A DNA stretch of 64,000 bases from Spirodela intermedia (taxonomy: Eukaryota; Streptophyta; Magnoliopsida; Alismatales; Araceae): positions 5,115,501 through 5,179,500 of the forward strand of contig LR746269.1 in assembly GCA_902729315.2 (NCBI GenBank), read 5' to 3'. Of this stretch, positions 36,696 to 49,134 are shown one piece after another. The translations under genes and the position numbers were made by a program. Each line of letters begins with the position of its first letter. Positions within the stretch are counted from its first letter, which is position 1. The notes beneath the pieces are model-generated. The model was not told where the DNA came from. It did no database searches and was given only the letters and a program-made list of their open reading frames with translations.

Positions 36696-37349
36696 GTGAG
36701 TTGTCTTACACTCTCTCATTTGATAATTTTATTTTTTTAATATATATATATATATATGTATGTATATGTAAGAGAAATGGTCAACTACTTGGGATTCCTC
36801 ATGCTAATATTGTCTAGCTTTCAATAGTTTTTATAAAATTTCATCCTCTTCACATCTAACATCATGATTCCTACTAATTCCAAATGCGAATTCATAACAT
36901 ATGGATCATGATCATCAAGCTATATTCTAAAAATATTTCATCCTTCAATGTACTACAAAAAAAATTATTCCTTGAAATCACTAAATCTAACACACTTTAA
37001 CCTTCTTTTTTATCATCCCATGAGACAAAATGTAGAAATTTCTGAATTCATTGAGACTAATTCCTATGCTTAACATTTTTTTCTATGCTAATTATTCATG
37101 AAATAATTCTAATTGAATTTTCTTTGATCCCCCAATTAAAACCAGAATTTCCTCAATGACATGAAATATATTATCAAATTAAACTACAAAGCAAGATATA
37201 TATGCTTATAAATCAGTAATTATAGCATAATAAAAAAAAACTATATGACATAACACTGAAAGGAAATAAGGAGAAAAAAAAAAAATTATTAAGTACAGAA
37301 CATAATTTAAATTATGAAAAATATATATATTGGGTTGCCTCCAAATTAG
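36356..37349. repeat. AT-rich stretch with an imperfect ~86-bp direct repeat and (TA)n runs
   Basis: The block CTCACATGT-AAAAG-CTC-ATGAGA with AAATCTCCATAAA occurs at about 36540-36590 and again at 36627-36665. It is followed by a TA run (36662-36692) and a second TA run (36741-36757). No gene seen. Confidence 0.6.
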
Positions 37350-40300
37350 CATTGTGTTTAAGGTCTTTAGTTAGATACATGTAAGCTTAAATCAATTCTA
37401 ACAAAACTACTCGATTTCTTTCTCTTGTTCAAGTTCTAAGTATATTTTGAGCCATACCCATTAACTTTAAAACTTACACTTCTTTTCAAACCTTTGATCA
37501 TTGCTACCCCATATTGATCAATAATCTCAAGAAGATATGGACCATCCCACCTAGATCTTAATTTTTCATGAAATAGTTTTAACCTAGAATTATAAAACCA
37601 AACTTTTTGTCTTGGTTCTAGATTTTTCTAGTGATGCCTATCATGGAAATCCTTAACTTTAGCCTTCTAAATTAGAGAATTTTCAAAAGCTTCATAACGA
37701 AATTTATCTAATTTATTTAGTTGTAAAAATCTCTTATGGCCTGATTTTTTTGGATCCATATTAAGCTTCCTAATAGCCCAATATGTATGGTGTTGAATTT
37801 CCACTGGTATTTCAGATTTTTCTATAAACTAATAAGGTGATGCACTTAAAGGAGCTTTGTACACTATCCTATATGCCCATAATGTATCATTTAATTTTTC
37901 AGACTAATTTTTCTATTAGAAGAGACAACTTTCTATAAAATATTTTGTAAGTAACATTCTAAAGTGATGATTAATAAAATGAGTTCCCCATCACTAATTA
38001 TTACTTTAGGACGTCCAAATTGTGTAAAAATATTACTTTAGACAAATTTGATAACTACTTTATGATCATTTGTCCTTGTTGGTATAACTTTTACCTATTT
38101 TTACTCATAATCAATAGTCAATAAAATATAAACATAACCTTGAGATGAAGGAGATGGTCCCATAAAATCAATGTCTAAAACATCAAAAATTTCAACAACA
38201 ATTATTGATTTTAAAAGCATTGTCTTTTAAAAAAAATATTTATGATAGCCTAGCATTTGATACATTGCCTACAAAGTATGTGAGCATCCTTAAATAAATA
38301 TGGCCAATATAAACCACATTGCAAAAAGTTTATTATTTTTTCTTGCCTGTGAAATGACCCCCACACCCATAAGAATGACAATGTTCTAAAATTTGAAATT
38401 TTTCTTCTTCAAGAATACATCTTCATAAAATTTGATCTGAACCTAGATGATATAAATTAGGGTCATCTCAAAAATAATATTTAACACAACCAAAAAATCA
38501 TTTGTGTTCATCCTTTGCCAATGTGATGGGATTTTTTCAATTGCTAAATAATTAATTATATTTGCAGACTATGGTGTGATTTACTATGCAAAGTAAGAAT
38601 ATGTTCATCAAAAAATAAATCATTCAATTCAACCTTCTTTTGCCCTTCTTCAATTCTAGACAAATGATCAGCTACTATATTTTCTACATCTTTCTTATCT
38701 CAGATCTCTAAGCTAAATTATTGTAATAATAAGATCCATCTAAGTAGATGTAGTTTTGTTTCTTTCTTAGTCAACAAATATCTTGGATTTGTGTGATCTG
38801 AATATACAATAACTTTATATCTTATTATGTAAGATCTAAATTTTTCTAAGGTAAAAACTACAACAAGTAATTATTTTTCTATAGTGGTATAATTTATTTG
38901 TGCATCAAAAATAGTTCTACCTGCATAATAAATTATCATTGGTTTCTTATTGATTCATTGGCCTAAAATAGCACCCAATGCATGATTTGAAGCATCACAC
39001 ATGATTTCAAAAGCAATTGACCAAGTTGGTGATTGTAAAATAGGTGACCTTGTCAATGTATTCTTAAGTATAGAAAAAGCTTCTAAACATGCTTGATCAA
39101 AATTAAAAGTGATATATTTAGTAAGTAAGGTTGTAAGTGGTCTAGAAATTTTTGAAAAAATCCTTAATAATCTTCTACATAAACCAGCATGTCTTATAAA
39201 TGATCTAATTTGACAGACAAAAGTGAGTGGAGGTAAATGAATAATAGAATCATTTTTTCTTCTATCTACATCTATTTTTCTTTCACTCACACTATGCCTT
39301 AAAATAATACCTTCTCTGACTATGAAATGACTTTTCTCCCAACTAAGAATTAGATTGGTTTCCTCACATCTCATAAGTACTTTCTTAAGATTATTTAGAC
39401 ATATATCAAATGAATCACCAAATACTGAAAAATCATCCATGAAGACTTCTAAAAAGTCACCAATCATTTTAATATATATAGACATCATGTATCTCTAAAA
39501 TGTGATAAGTGCATTGCATAAATCAAAGGGCATGTATTTAAATACATATATTTCAAATGGGCATGTGATAAGTCTTCATTATCATGAGTTAATAATTAGT
39601 AAATAATATATTTTTAGTGTTAACTCATGATAAATAGACTTACATTTATGTTAAATTATGAAAAGTGATTTTTAGTTGATTAACATGAATTTTTGGCTAA
39701 TAATATATATATATATATTAGGAAATTATATAATTTTTATTATCCTATTTTTGAGATAAATAAAGAAAAATAAATAAAAATAGAAATATAGTAAAAGGAG
39801 GGGACCTACCAGCCAACTAGGCTTGTAAATAGGTTGGAAGCATAGTTGGGGTGGAGCCATGAGTAGGAACTCGAGCGACTAAGGATCAATGGGTGCAACG
39901 TGTGTGCGTCACTCCCCTTCCATGTCCCTGGTGGCCAGCCAACTATGGGGCAAAGAGTGGTCATATGTGTAGAAGAAAAGGACTCATTACTTGCAAATGT
40001 GATATTACTATATATTCACCCAAAATATTGATACACAAGTGATGTGGGACTAAACCCACATCACACATTCTCCCAAAAATTTCAAAGATTTTAATACCTA
40101 AACTATCCTTTAATTATAATAGAGATATACCATGATGACGTCACTTGATAAAGGCATTATATTACTTATTTCAATCTCTCTCATGCAAGCAGACAATCAA
40201 TGTAGGTTTGAATCCGCTTAGAGCCAAAACTCATATTTTTATCTAATTATCATAACTTTCTTGCAGATCGTCGATGAAGGATTAAGTCGTCATAATTACT

Positions 40301-43300
40301 AGATCATCGATAAAAATCTCATCAACATGATTCACGGAGCATTATTACTAAAATTGTTGAATGATTTGTGATAAAAAGATTGTGAATCTATCGAGTAAAT
40401 TATCTCCAATTGATCAGCAAACAAGTTGTCATCAAGAAGATGACGATTGATAAATCTTTATTATCATCAGTTAATAATTAATAAATAATATAATTTTAGC
40501 CTTAACTCATGATAAATAGACTTATATTTATGTTAAAGTGTGAAAAGTGATATTCAATTGATTAACGTGAATTTTTGAGTAATTATGTGATTTTATACCA
40601 ATTTATATGATTTTTATAGTCTTAATTTTGTGATAAATAAAGAAAAGAAATAAAAATAAAAAATATTGCAAAATGGGGGGACCTATTGGCCAATCGGGCC
40701 TAAAGTGAGTAAGAAGTGTAGTCAGGGAGTAGTCGCGAGCAAGGGCTCAAGCGGCTTGGACCAATAGGAGCACATGTGCACCACCCCCCTTCCACGTCAC
40801 TAGTGGCTAGGCGACTATGGGGCAAGGAGTAGTTGTACACACGAGAGAAGGGACTTACTTTGAAACTTAACATTACTATATATTCACCCAAAAATTTGAC
40901 GCACAAGCGATGTGGGACTAAACTCGCATCACCTTTGCCAAAAAGGGTAGGGCAACTGACATGGGTTCGAATCCTCCTAGAGTCAAAATTCATATTTTTT
41001 TTAACTGATTATCGCGACTTTCCTGTAGATTGTTGGTGAAGGATTAAACAACTAGAATCACAGGATCATCGGCAAAAATCTTGTCAACACAATTCACAAA
41101 GTATTGTTACTAAAATTGTTGAACGATTTGCGATAAAAAGATCATGAATCTATCGAGTAAAACATCTTCAATTGATCGACAAACAAGCCGTCTTCGAGAA
41201 GAGGCGATCCGTCGGAAGACGAGTTGCCACCTCTTGAGAGCGTACCAGATGTGATGAAGAGCCTCCTCTTGCTGCGCAGACTTGAGGATGAAGCTCCTTG
41301 ACATGCACCCCACCTCCATCTATTTCCTCTCCATTGGGTGACAACCGCTAGAAAGTCACAAAGTTACCATTTTTCCACTTCGCTAGGTGATAGCTGCCGA
41401 AGACGATTTGACAACCCATTTTATTGATATCTAGACTTCGCAAGGAGATCTAGAGATTGCCCATATCGTCTTTGTTCAAGGAGAGCCTTCAAGGCCGTAG
41501 ACACTACATGATGATCCTCCCGAATGTTCAGGATTCTAGTGCATCACCGATGCATCACCACCATGACGTCGGAACTCTGTTTTCCTAGTTTTAAATTAAT
41601 TTCTATTTCATTTAATAATAATTTATTATTTTTAAATTTACTAATATATACTTCATTTCATTACGATTCTTTTAACTTTTACAGATCTTAATTTGATTAA
41701 TTAAATCATCTATAATTGCTTACGTAAGAATCATCGGGCGGAACTCTATTTTTGCCTGATTCGTGTTCGCTAGGCGTTGATGTCATCCTGACATCCGCAC
41801 CCTTATTTCTTTTTTCTGTGAATTTTAAATATATTTCATTTTCATTTTCTAGTATAAAATTTATAAAAAATAGTATTCTTTGAAAAAAAAATTGAATAAT
41901 TACCAAATATTATATTATATCACTTTAATCAACTTGGAAAACTATTGCTATTTTTGGAAGTTTTATTAAATTATAATTAGTATAATTTTTTAGAAATACT
42001 TCTAAATATTTGAAAATTTATATTTTCTAGTTTTATAAATTTTAGATTTATGTGATTTACTATACAATGACTAAGTCGCATCAATTAAGAATTAGTAAAT
42101 AATAGAATTTTAGCTTTGACTCATGATAAATAGACTTATATTTATGTTAAAGTGTCAAAAGTGATTTTCAATTGATTAATGTGAATTTTTAGCTAATTAT
42201 GTGATATTCTATGAATTTATATGTTTTTATAGTCTTATTTTTTAGATAAATGAAGAAAAAAATAAAATCAATATAGTAAAATGAAGGAGACCCACCGGCC
42301 AACCAGGCCTACAAGCGAGTCGAAAGTGTAATTGAGGGAGGAGCCATGAGTAACGGCTCGAGCGGTTAGGACCAATAGGGACACGTGTGCGCCACTCTCC
42401 TTCCACGTCACCAATGGTTAACCAATTGTGGGGCAAGGAGTGGTCGCACACGCAAAAGAAAGAGACTCATTGCTTGCAAATGTAATATTACTATATACTC
42501 GTTTGAAACTTTGGCGCAAATCGATGTGAGACTAAATCCGCATCACACCCTCCCTTGAAAGGGTTTGAAGATTTTAATATTTAAAATACCCCTCATTTAT
42601 AACAAAGATATACTATGATAACGCCACTTGATAAGAACATTAAAGTACTTATTTCAATCTCTCTCATGTAGGTAGATAATTGGCACATGTTCAAATCCTC
42701 CCAAAGCTAAAACTCGTATTTTTATCTAATTATCATGACTTTCCTACAGATTGTTGGTGAAGAATTAAGTCGTCAAAATTATTAGATCATCAACAAAAAT
42801 CTCGTCAATGTGATTCATAGAGCATTATTACTAAAATTGTTGAACGATTTGCAATAAAAAGATCACAAATCTATCAAGTAAATCATCTCCAATTGATTGA
42901 CGAACAAGTCATTGTCAGAAAGAGGATGATCTATCAAGAGATGAGTCGCCACCTCTTGAGAGTGTACCAGATGTAATGAAGAGCCTCCTCTTGCTGTGTG
43001 GACCTAAAGATGAAGCTCTTTGACATGCCCCACTTCCATCCAGCTCCTCTTCCTCGAGTGATAGATGCTAAAGAACTGCAAAGTCGCTATTTTTCTACTT
43101 TGCCAAGTGGCAGCCGTCGGAGATGATTTGACGACTTATTTTATTGATCTTTAGACTTCTCAAAAAGATATAGAGATTACTCACATCATCCTTGTCCAAG
43201 GAAAGCTTTCAAGGCCGTGGACACTACACGACAATCCTCTCGAACGTTTAGGATTCTAGTGTATTGTTAATGCATCACCGCCGTTCAAGATTCCTACTTT

Positions 43301-46300
43301 CAACTTAATTTTTGCTTCATTTAGTGATAATTTGTGTAATTTAAATTTACCAAGCTATATTTCCTTTAATTAAGATTCTTTTGACTTTTACAAATCTTAA
43401 TTTGATTAATTAAATCATCTATAATCGCTTACATAAGAATCATCGGGCAAAACTCTATTTCCTTTTTTTATGAATTTTAAATATATTTTATTTTTATTTC
43501 TTAATACAAAATTTATAAAAAAAACTTTATTATTTGAAAAAAATTATAAAAAATTATTCAATATTATATTACATCCTTGTGATCAGCTTAGAAAGTTACC
43601 ACTATTTTTTAAAAGTTTTATTGAATTATAATTGATATATTGGTTCAAAAATATTTCTAAATATCTAAAAATTAGTATTTTCTAGTTTTATAATTTTTAA
43701 ATTTATGTGATTTACTATACAACGACTATGTCATGTCAACATGTGAATGTTATTTTATCTTGATCTTCTAAAAATATTACTATTTGATTATATCTTAAAA
43801 ATCCATCTAATAAATAGAAATATTTTTATCCTACAAGTCTTTCTAAAATTTAGTCAATGAATGATAAAAGAAAATAATCTTTCTTTGTCATTATATTAAG
43901 CTTGTGGTAATCAACGCATACTCTCCATCTAGTGGTGAGTCTTGTTTGTAATTCTTTCCCTTTTTTTATTTTTATCACTGTCAATCCAATTTTGTTTGGA
44001 ACTACTTGTGTTGGGCTAACCCACTAACTATTAGAAATAGGATAAATAATATCAGCATCTAATCATTTAATGATTCTTACTTTACCACCTATTTCATGTT
44101 TGGGTTCAACCTACATTGTATTTTCTTGTATAGTTTTGAATTATCTTTTGTATATATTCTATGCATGCAAATTGATGAGCTGATCCCTTTGAGATCAGTC
44201 ATCGTCCACCCTATTGCTTTCTTATGTTCTCTTAAAACCTCTAATATTTTCTTTTCCTATTCAGTAGTCAATAAGATAGAGATAATCACATGTCAAATTT
44301 CATTTGATTCAAGAAAAATGTATTTTAATAAATGAGAAAGAGGTTTTAATTCTAAACTTGGGAGATTATCTAATAATTTTGATATAATTCATGAACATAG
44401 AATAGAAGAATTAATTGATCAACTTGCTTAACATAATTCATTTTCTCTATACATGAATCAATTACATCAATATCTTCATAATTATCATTATCTTCATGTG
44501 AAAATCTTGAACTTCCAAAAAATTTTAAAGAGATGTTTTGAACTTTCAGATTTCACATTTATAATCATATTTTTACAATCAATATTTGCCTTGACTGTGT
44601 CAAGAAATGGACATCCTAATATGAGTAAAATTATCTAAAATAAAAATATCTAAAATCAAAAAATCTACCAAAAATCAACATCCTTTAACATTGGTGATGA
44701 CACCTTCTAAAAGACCCCTATGTGTTTTAATGGATCTATCAACTAGCTAAAGTTTTACTAAAGTTGACTTTAGTTCTCTTAATTTAAAATGTTTAAAAAT
44801 AGCCAAAGGTATTAAATTAATACTTACTCCCAAATCTAAGAACACATTTCTAAATATAGTTTCACCCACTTTACATGAGATGAGAGGAGGTGATCCTAGA
44901 TCTCTACATTTCTTAGGCAAAGAATGAGAAATAATGACACTAACCTCTTTGGATAAAGATATCTTCTACAGTAACCTACGAGATGTGCCTAATTCTTTTT
45001 AAAAAATTACATATGCAGGTATATATTTAATTACATCTGCCAAAGGAATAGAGATATAAACTTTTTAAAATATTTTCATAAACTCTTCATTAGGTTCAGC
45101 TCTTTTCTTAAGTTTTACCTTAGAAATTGGACTATTTTTCTAAGTTCATCTAGCTATGATAAAATGGGAATGGGTGGTATGTCCACTCCTAATTTTTCTT
45201 CCTTTGATTCTTAATTTTCTTTCTCTAAATTCTCATCATTATAAAATAAACTATCATCATCATTATCATCATCATTTAACACTTTATTATCATGAATTTA
45301 TTTTACTAAAAAAATGGATACATAAAGATCTTTGAGTTGCTTTCCACTCCTCAAAGTGGTCACTACTTCTAAATTTTCAAAACTTGAGATGTGGATAGTT
45401 CATGGTTAATAGAAGGCTAATTTCATCAGTTTATGATGGGCTGACTAAGAAGATAACCTATTTCACATTTGAATTGGCCAAGGCTAGCTTACTTATCTCT
45501 TTTTCTATCCTAAGAATTGTTTACTAATTTTCTTGTCTAATTTATCCATCATTTTCATCATAGATGTATTTGTTTCCTAAAATTATTACATCATTTGCCC
45601 AATAAATTAGTACATCGAAATTGAAATTATATTATATTAATTTTGATATGAATTAAGATATTTTAGGCTCAAGTTGGGGATTGAACTTGTGGAAGAATGG
45701 ATGAAACTATGGACTAGTGGTTGATGAGTACTTTACTGGAAATTATGAGTATTTTATTGATAAAAAGGCTTAACATTATATTGTGGTTGATCAGAAGGTC
45801 TAAATGCATGATTAGATCTAGGCATTGATTAAGAATTCATAACATGATTTTGAGAATTTGAAATTTTATTTTGATTTTTTTGAGGATTTGATTGATTCCT
45901 ATGATCATGAAGTGCATGTGTATGCTCTTGATCTAAATTTAGATATTGAGATTCATAATGATCAGTCCTACCACATGATGAACATATAGAATATAAATAT
46001 TGTGTAGGTTGTGTAGGTTCATTTTTATGCAACAAATGATCATATAAAATATTTAACTTTTGATCAACCTTACTAACTTCATTTCTAATGTCTAATTAAT
46101 CACAATTTTGAATCTCAAACATTCTTCTTTTATTTTCATTATTTTTGTGATCATATAAAGCAAAAGATTCATATTTAACTAAATTTTCACTTAAATTTTT
46201 ATATAATTTATAAATTTCATCATCATCCTTATTTATAAATGTGCCTCCACATGTTGTATCTGTAATGTTCTTGTACTATTCTAATTCACCATCATAGGAT

Positions 46301-47337
46301 ACACAATTTAATTGCTATTTAGTAATTTCATAATGTGGACATCTCTTTTAAAGCTTTTTATATTTTTCTTAAGATTCATAGAATGCTTCTCTTGATTTTT
46401 GAGTAAATTAGATAATGACTTTCCGCATGGCATGAGTCTTGCTAATGTGATAGAATTTTTTCAAAAATATTTGCTCTACTTTTAACCATGTGGTGATCGC
46501 ATGTGGTAATAATGTGAGTCAATCTCTAGGTTTATTATACAATAAATATGAGAAGAGACGTAACCTAAGTACATCTTGAGGAATATTAAGAATATGAATA
46601 AGTTCACATCTAGTTAAAAATCAAATAATATGTTAATGTAGTTCCTTATTAACTAACCCATGAAATTCAAAAAGTGTTTGTAGAGTACTATGACAAATAT
46701 CAAAATGAACATTTGACAAAATAAGAGGTATAACCTGCAAAGTAAGTCTATATAAATCACATATATAATAATCATGTATAGGTCTAAAAAGTTGAGTATT
46801 TTCAACAATCTCACTCTCTTGGGCTAAATAATCCATTCTAGTTAGTCTACTTTTATAAAAGATGTTATTTGTTTCTTTTTTCTACTGCTCGAGTCTCTAA
46901 TATGGGTGGTAAATTTTATTTTTCTCGTGCCCCTAAATTCTTAGATTAGTTGATAGTAGGATTTTCTAAGATTGGTTGTAAGTGTGTCTACTATTCATAA
47001 AATAGGTTTTCAGAATTTAATTCTAACAATGATCATGACATGAATATATAATTCTAATAAATATGTCAAAGATAAGTGTAGAATCAATTTAAAATTTAAA
47101 ATATTTAAATAAATTAATGAAAACTAAATATTTAAAATTCTAACTTATGAAAGAAATGTACATGAAAATCAACAAGCCTAATAATTTTTTTTCCTTTTTT
47201 TCTTTTTTTTGAAATACTATTTAAGCGAAAATAATAAAATTATAAATTTTATATTATTATTTTAAAAAATCACTGAAATATAAAAAACTAAATTAATTAA
47301 CACTGATTAAAAATAGATCTTCTCAATAATGGCACCA
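37350..47337 (-). mobile_element. Ty3/gypsy relic B: PBS, gag, protease, RT, RNase H/integrase, interrupted
   Basis: Minus strand, read right to left. Primer-binding-like site 47337-47321 (TGGTGCCATTATTGAGA). gag about 46860-45300 with a degenerate zinc knuckle (CSSCGRTDHYES, last Cys lost). Protease about 44950-44640. Reverse transcriptase 44600-43739 and 39565-38955, with the catalytic YMDD-type motif as FMDDFSVFGDSF. Then RNase H and integrase remains to about 37350. A 4173-bp R array (39566-43738) splits the RT. Many stops and frameshifts make the element inactive. Gene order fits a plant gypsy element. Confidence 0.88.
39566..43738 (+). repeat. tandem array of three R repeats inserted in gypsy relic B
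   Basis: Copy 5 (39566-40447) starts TGATAAGTC and stops halfway. Copy 6 (40448-42083) is full length, 1636 bp, ending GACTAAGTCGCATCA. Copy 7 (42084-43738) lacks only the first ~25 bases and ends GACTATGTCATGTCA. The array has TG...CA ends and is flanked by GCATG and ACATG. Removing it restores the RT sequence across the junction (ITFT / CPFE). The repeats have no coding capacity. The most likely identity is LTRs left after recombination. Confidence 0.85.
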
Positions 47338-47343
47338 AAAAGA

Positions 47344-48640
47344 TGATGTGCACTTGTTGTTGTGTTTAAATACTCATTATCTAATAATATTTATAACTAA
47401 GACTTAGTAATTGTTGAATCATTATTTATGTTTACATGCATGTTGAGTGGCATCAAATTAGTGAACCATCAATAGATTTCTATGCTTAAAATATTGTGGT
47501 GGTTCGTTAGTTGCAAGATCTGAATTATCCGGTAACATGGCCTATTGAGCACAACTAGATCACACAACACTCTAAATTGCTACTTTGAAATAAATGAGAA
47601 CACTACTCTCACATTGGAAGTTTTGAAGTGATTAAATTAAATATATATGAAAGCTACATATCTCAATAGAGATCCTTTCTTCCAAAATAAAATAACACTT
47701 AAGGTCATCTTAGAAGAAGGTAAAAAGTAGTATGCCGTCATGCACACGTGACTACAACGTTCCTCACTTCACAACTAGTTGGCCCCTTATCTAGGTCTAC
47801 CCACTCAACCACATCACTCTTCTAGGTCAACAATTGAGTGTTGGCTTGCCAATGGACAACAACATTTTTATATTTTATTCTTGTACTTTTTAATAATCAA
47901 AAATTATGCTAACTCATTTAACTTCATACTTCCTAATTTAAATATATATTACTATATTTATTCTACAAGCTAACACATAAAAATAAAATAATAATACTAT
48001 TTAAAACACAAAATATAACTTTAACACTTCACACAAGATGTATGTTAGTATTGATTAAAAAAAATTAAAGACCAATTATTTGTGAGATGTAAAGGGCTTA
48101 GTATTAACTATTTTGCATTATAATTTTTCTTTTGCATGAGCTCATATGATTTCTCTTCAATGAACAACAAGTTAAGGCTTGAAGCATCAAAGCTATAAAA
48201 AAATATACTAAATTAGCATACATTACATACACATTGTCGATCAACTTTCATGAATAATCAATTATAAAATGAGCATGGCTCATCATAATATTATCGAATT
48301 TCTTGGACCCAATTCTTAGCTGATGATAGAAGCTGAGTTGTCAATACCAGCTTAGGGTGAGGTATTGGATTCACTTGATCCTTGATCTTAACTGAGACCG
48401 TTCGATTTGAATCACAGAGTAACAGTACGTCCACTAGTTTAGTCTCCTTGTTCTTGTTTGATGATATGTGAAATTAGTTCATGGCGAGCTATGAGGTGCA
48501 CTAGAGGCACGGAAGAAGTGGGGCCCCTTCTCGCCCAGCCGAGTGTGTGCGTTCGTGTAGCGCAACGCGTGGGCCTTCGGAGGAGTATAGATGGGGGGCA
48601 CCATCTTTTCTACACGTTGATTGGCCAAAGGTAGACGTAT
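47344..48640. mobile_element. probable LTR of gypsy relic B, then repeat-like sequence
   Basis: Sequence beginning TGATGTGCACTTGTTG abuts the primer-binding site of relic B, so at least its first part should be the 5' LTR. The outer border could not be placed. No gene seen up to the EML promoter, and base composition changes to GC-richer at about 48.5 kb. Confidence 0.5.
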
Positions 48641-48728
48641 GTGCGGCACATGACGTACGGGAGGACTTTTGGGAGATTCTTTCCGCGACCGGAACTCAAA
48701 ACGAATTATAACCTAAATGACCCGGTGA

Positions 48729-48736
48729 TATAAAAG
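48729..48736 (+). promoter_or_regulatory. TATA box of the EMSY-like gene
   Basis: TATAAAAG followed after about 30 bp by a CT-rich leader (TTTCCTTTCCTTCCTCTGC), a common plant core-promoter layout. It lies about 400 bp before the ATG. Confidence 0.65.
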
Positions 48737-48932
48737 GGCTTTGGGTTCCGGACTATGTTTCCTTTCCTTCCTCTGCTTTCTTCTTCTCTCTTCTCTCCGG
48801 GTGGAACTCCCGCACGGCGCCTCCTTGTGACCCCCTCCCGATCCCTCTCCTCTCCTGCAAGGTTCCGTTAGGGCAGCTTTGGGTGAATTCTTGTTCGCGT
48901 TCCTGATCTTCAGTTGGATCGGAGTGCCCGAC

Positions 48933-49022
48933 ATGGAATCTAGCGCACTGTTAGCGGTGATCCGGGGGAGAGTGTGGGAGGGGCAGGGAAGATCTCTTCT
49001 TCGGGATCGGCGGCGGCAGTAG
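48933..49022 (+). promoter_or_regulatory. candidate upstream ORF (29 codons) in the EML 5' leader
   Basis: ATGGAATCTAGC opens a 29-codon frame ending in TAG at 49020-49022, between the TATA box and the EML start at 49135. If the leader is unspliced it could lower translation of the main frame. A spliced leader would remove it. Confidence 0.35.
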
Positions 49023-49134
49023 TGGGACAGAGAACCTTGATTCTCTTATCATACTCGAAGGAGTACGCGAGGTGGTTGTGTGTTTCTGGTTGTGGAGGGT
49101 GCTTCATGGTGCGAATTGACTGGTGAACCTGGCC

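Noticed and set aside
40955-40975. GGTTCGAATCC box in R repeats, as in the T-arm of a tRNA gene
   Set aside because: No matching A-box, anticodon arm or acceptor stem pairing found; in other R copies the box is mutated (GGTTTGAATCC).
39566-43738. R copy 6 as a simple insertion into another R copy
   Set aside because: The left partial copy stops at about half of the unit, but the right copy restarts near the unit start, so the flanks are not two halves of one copy.
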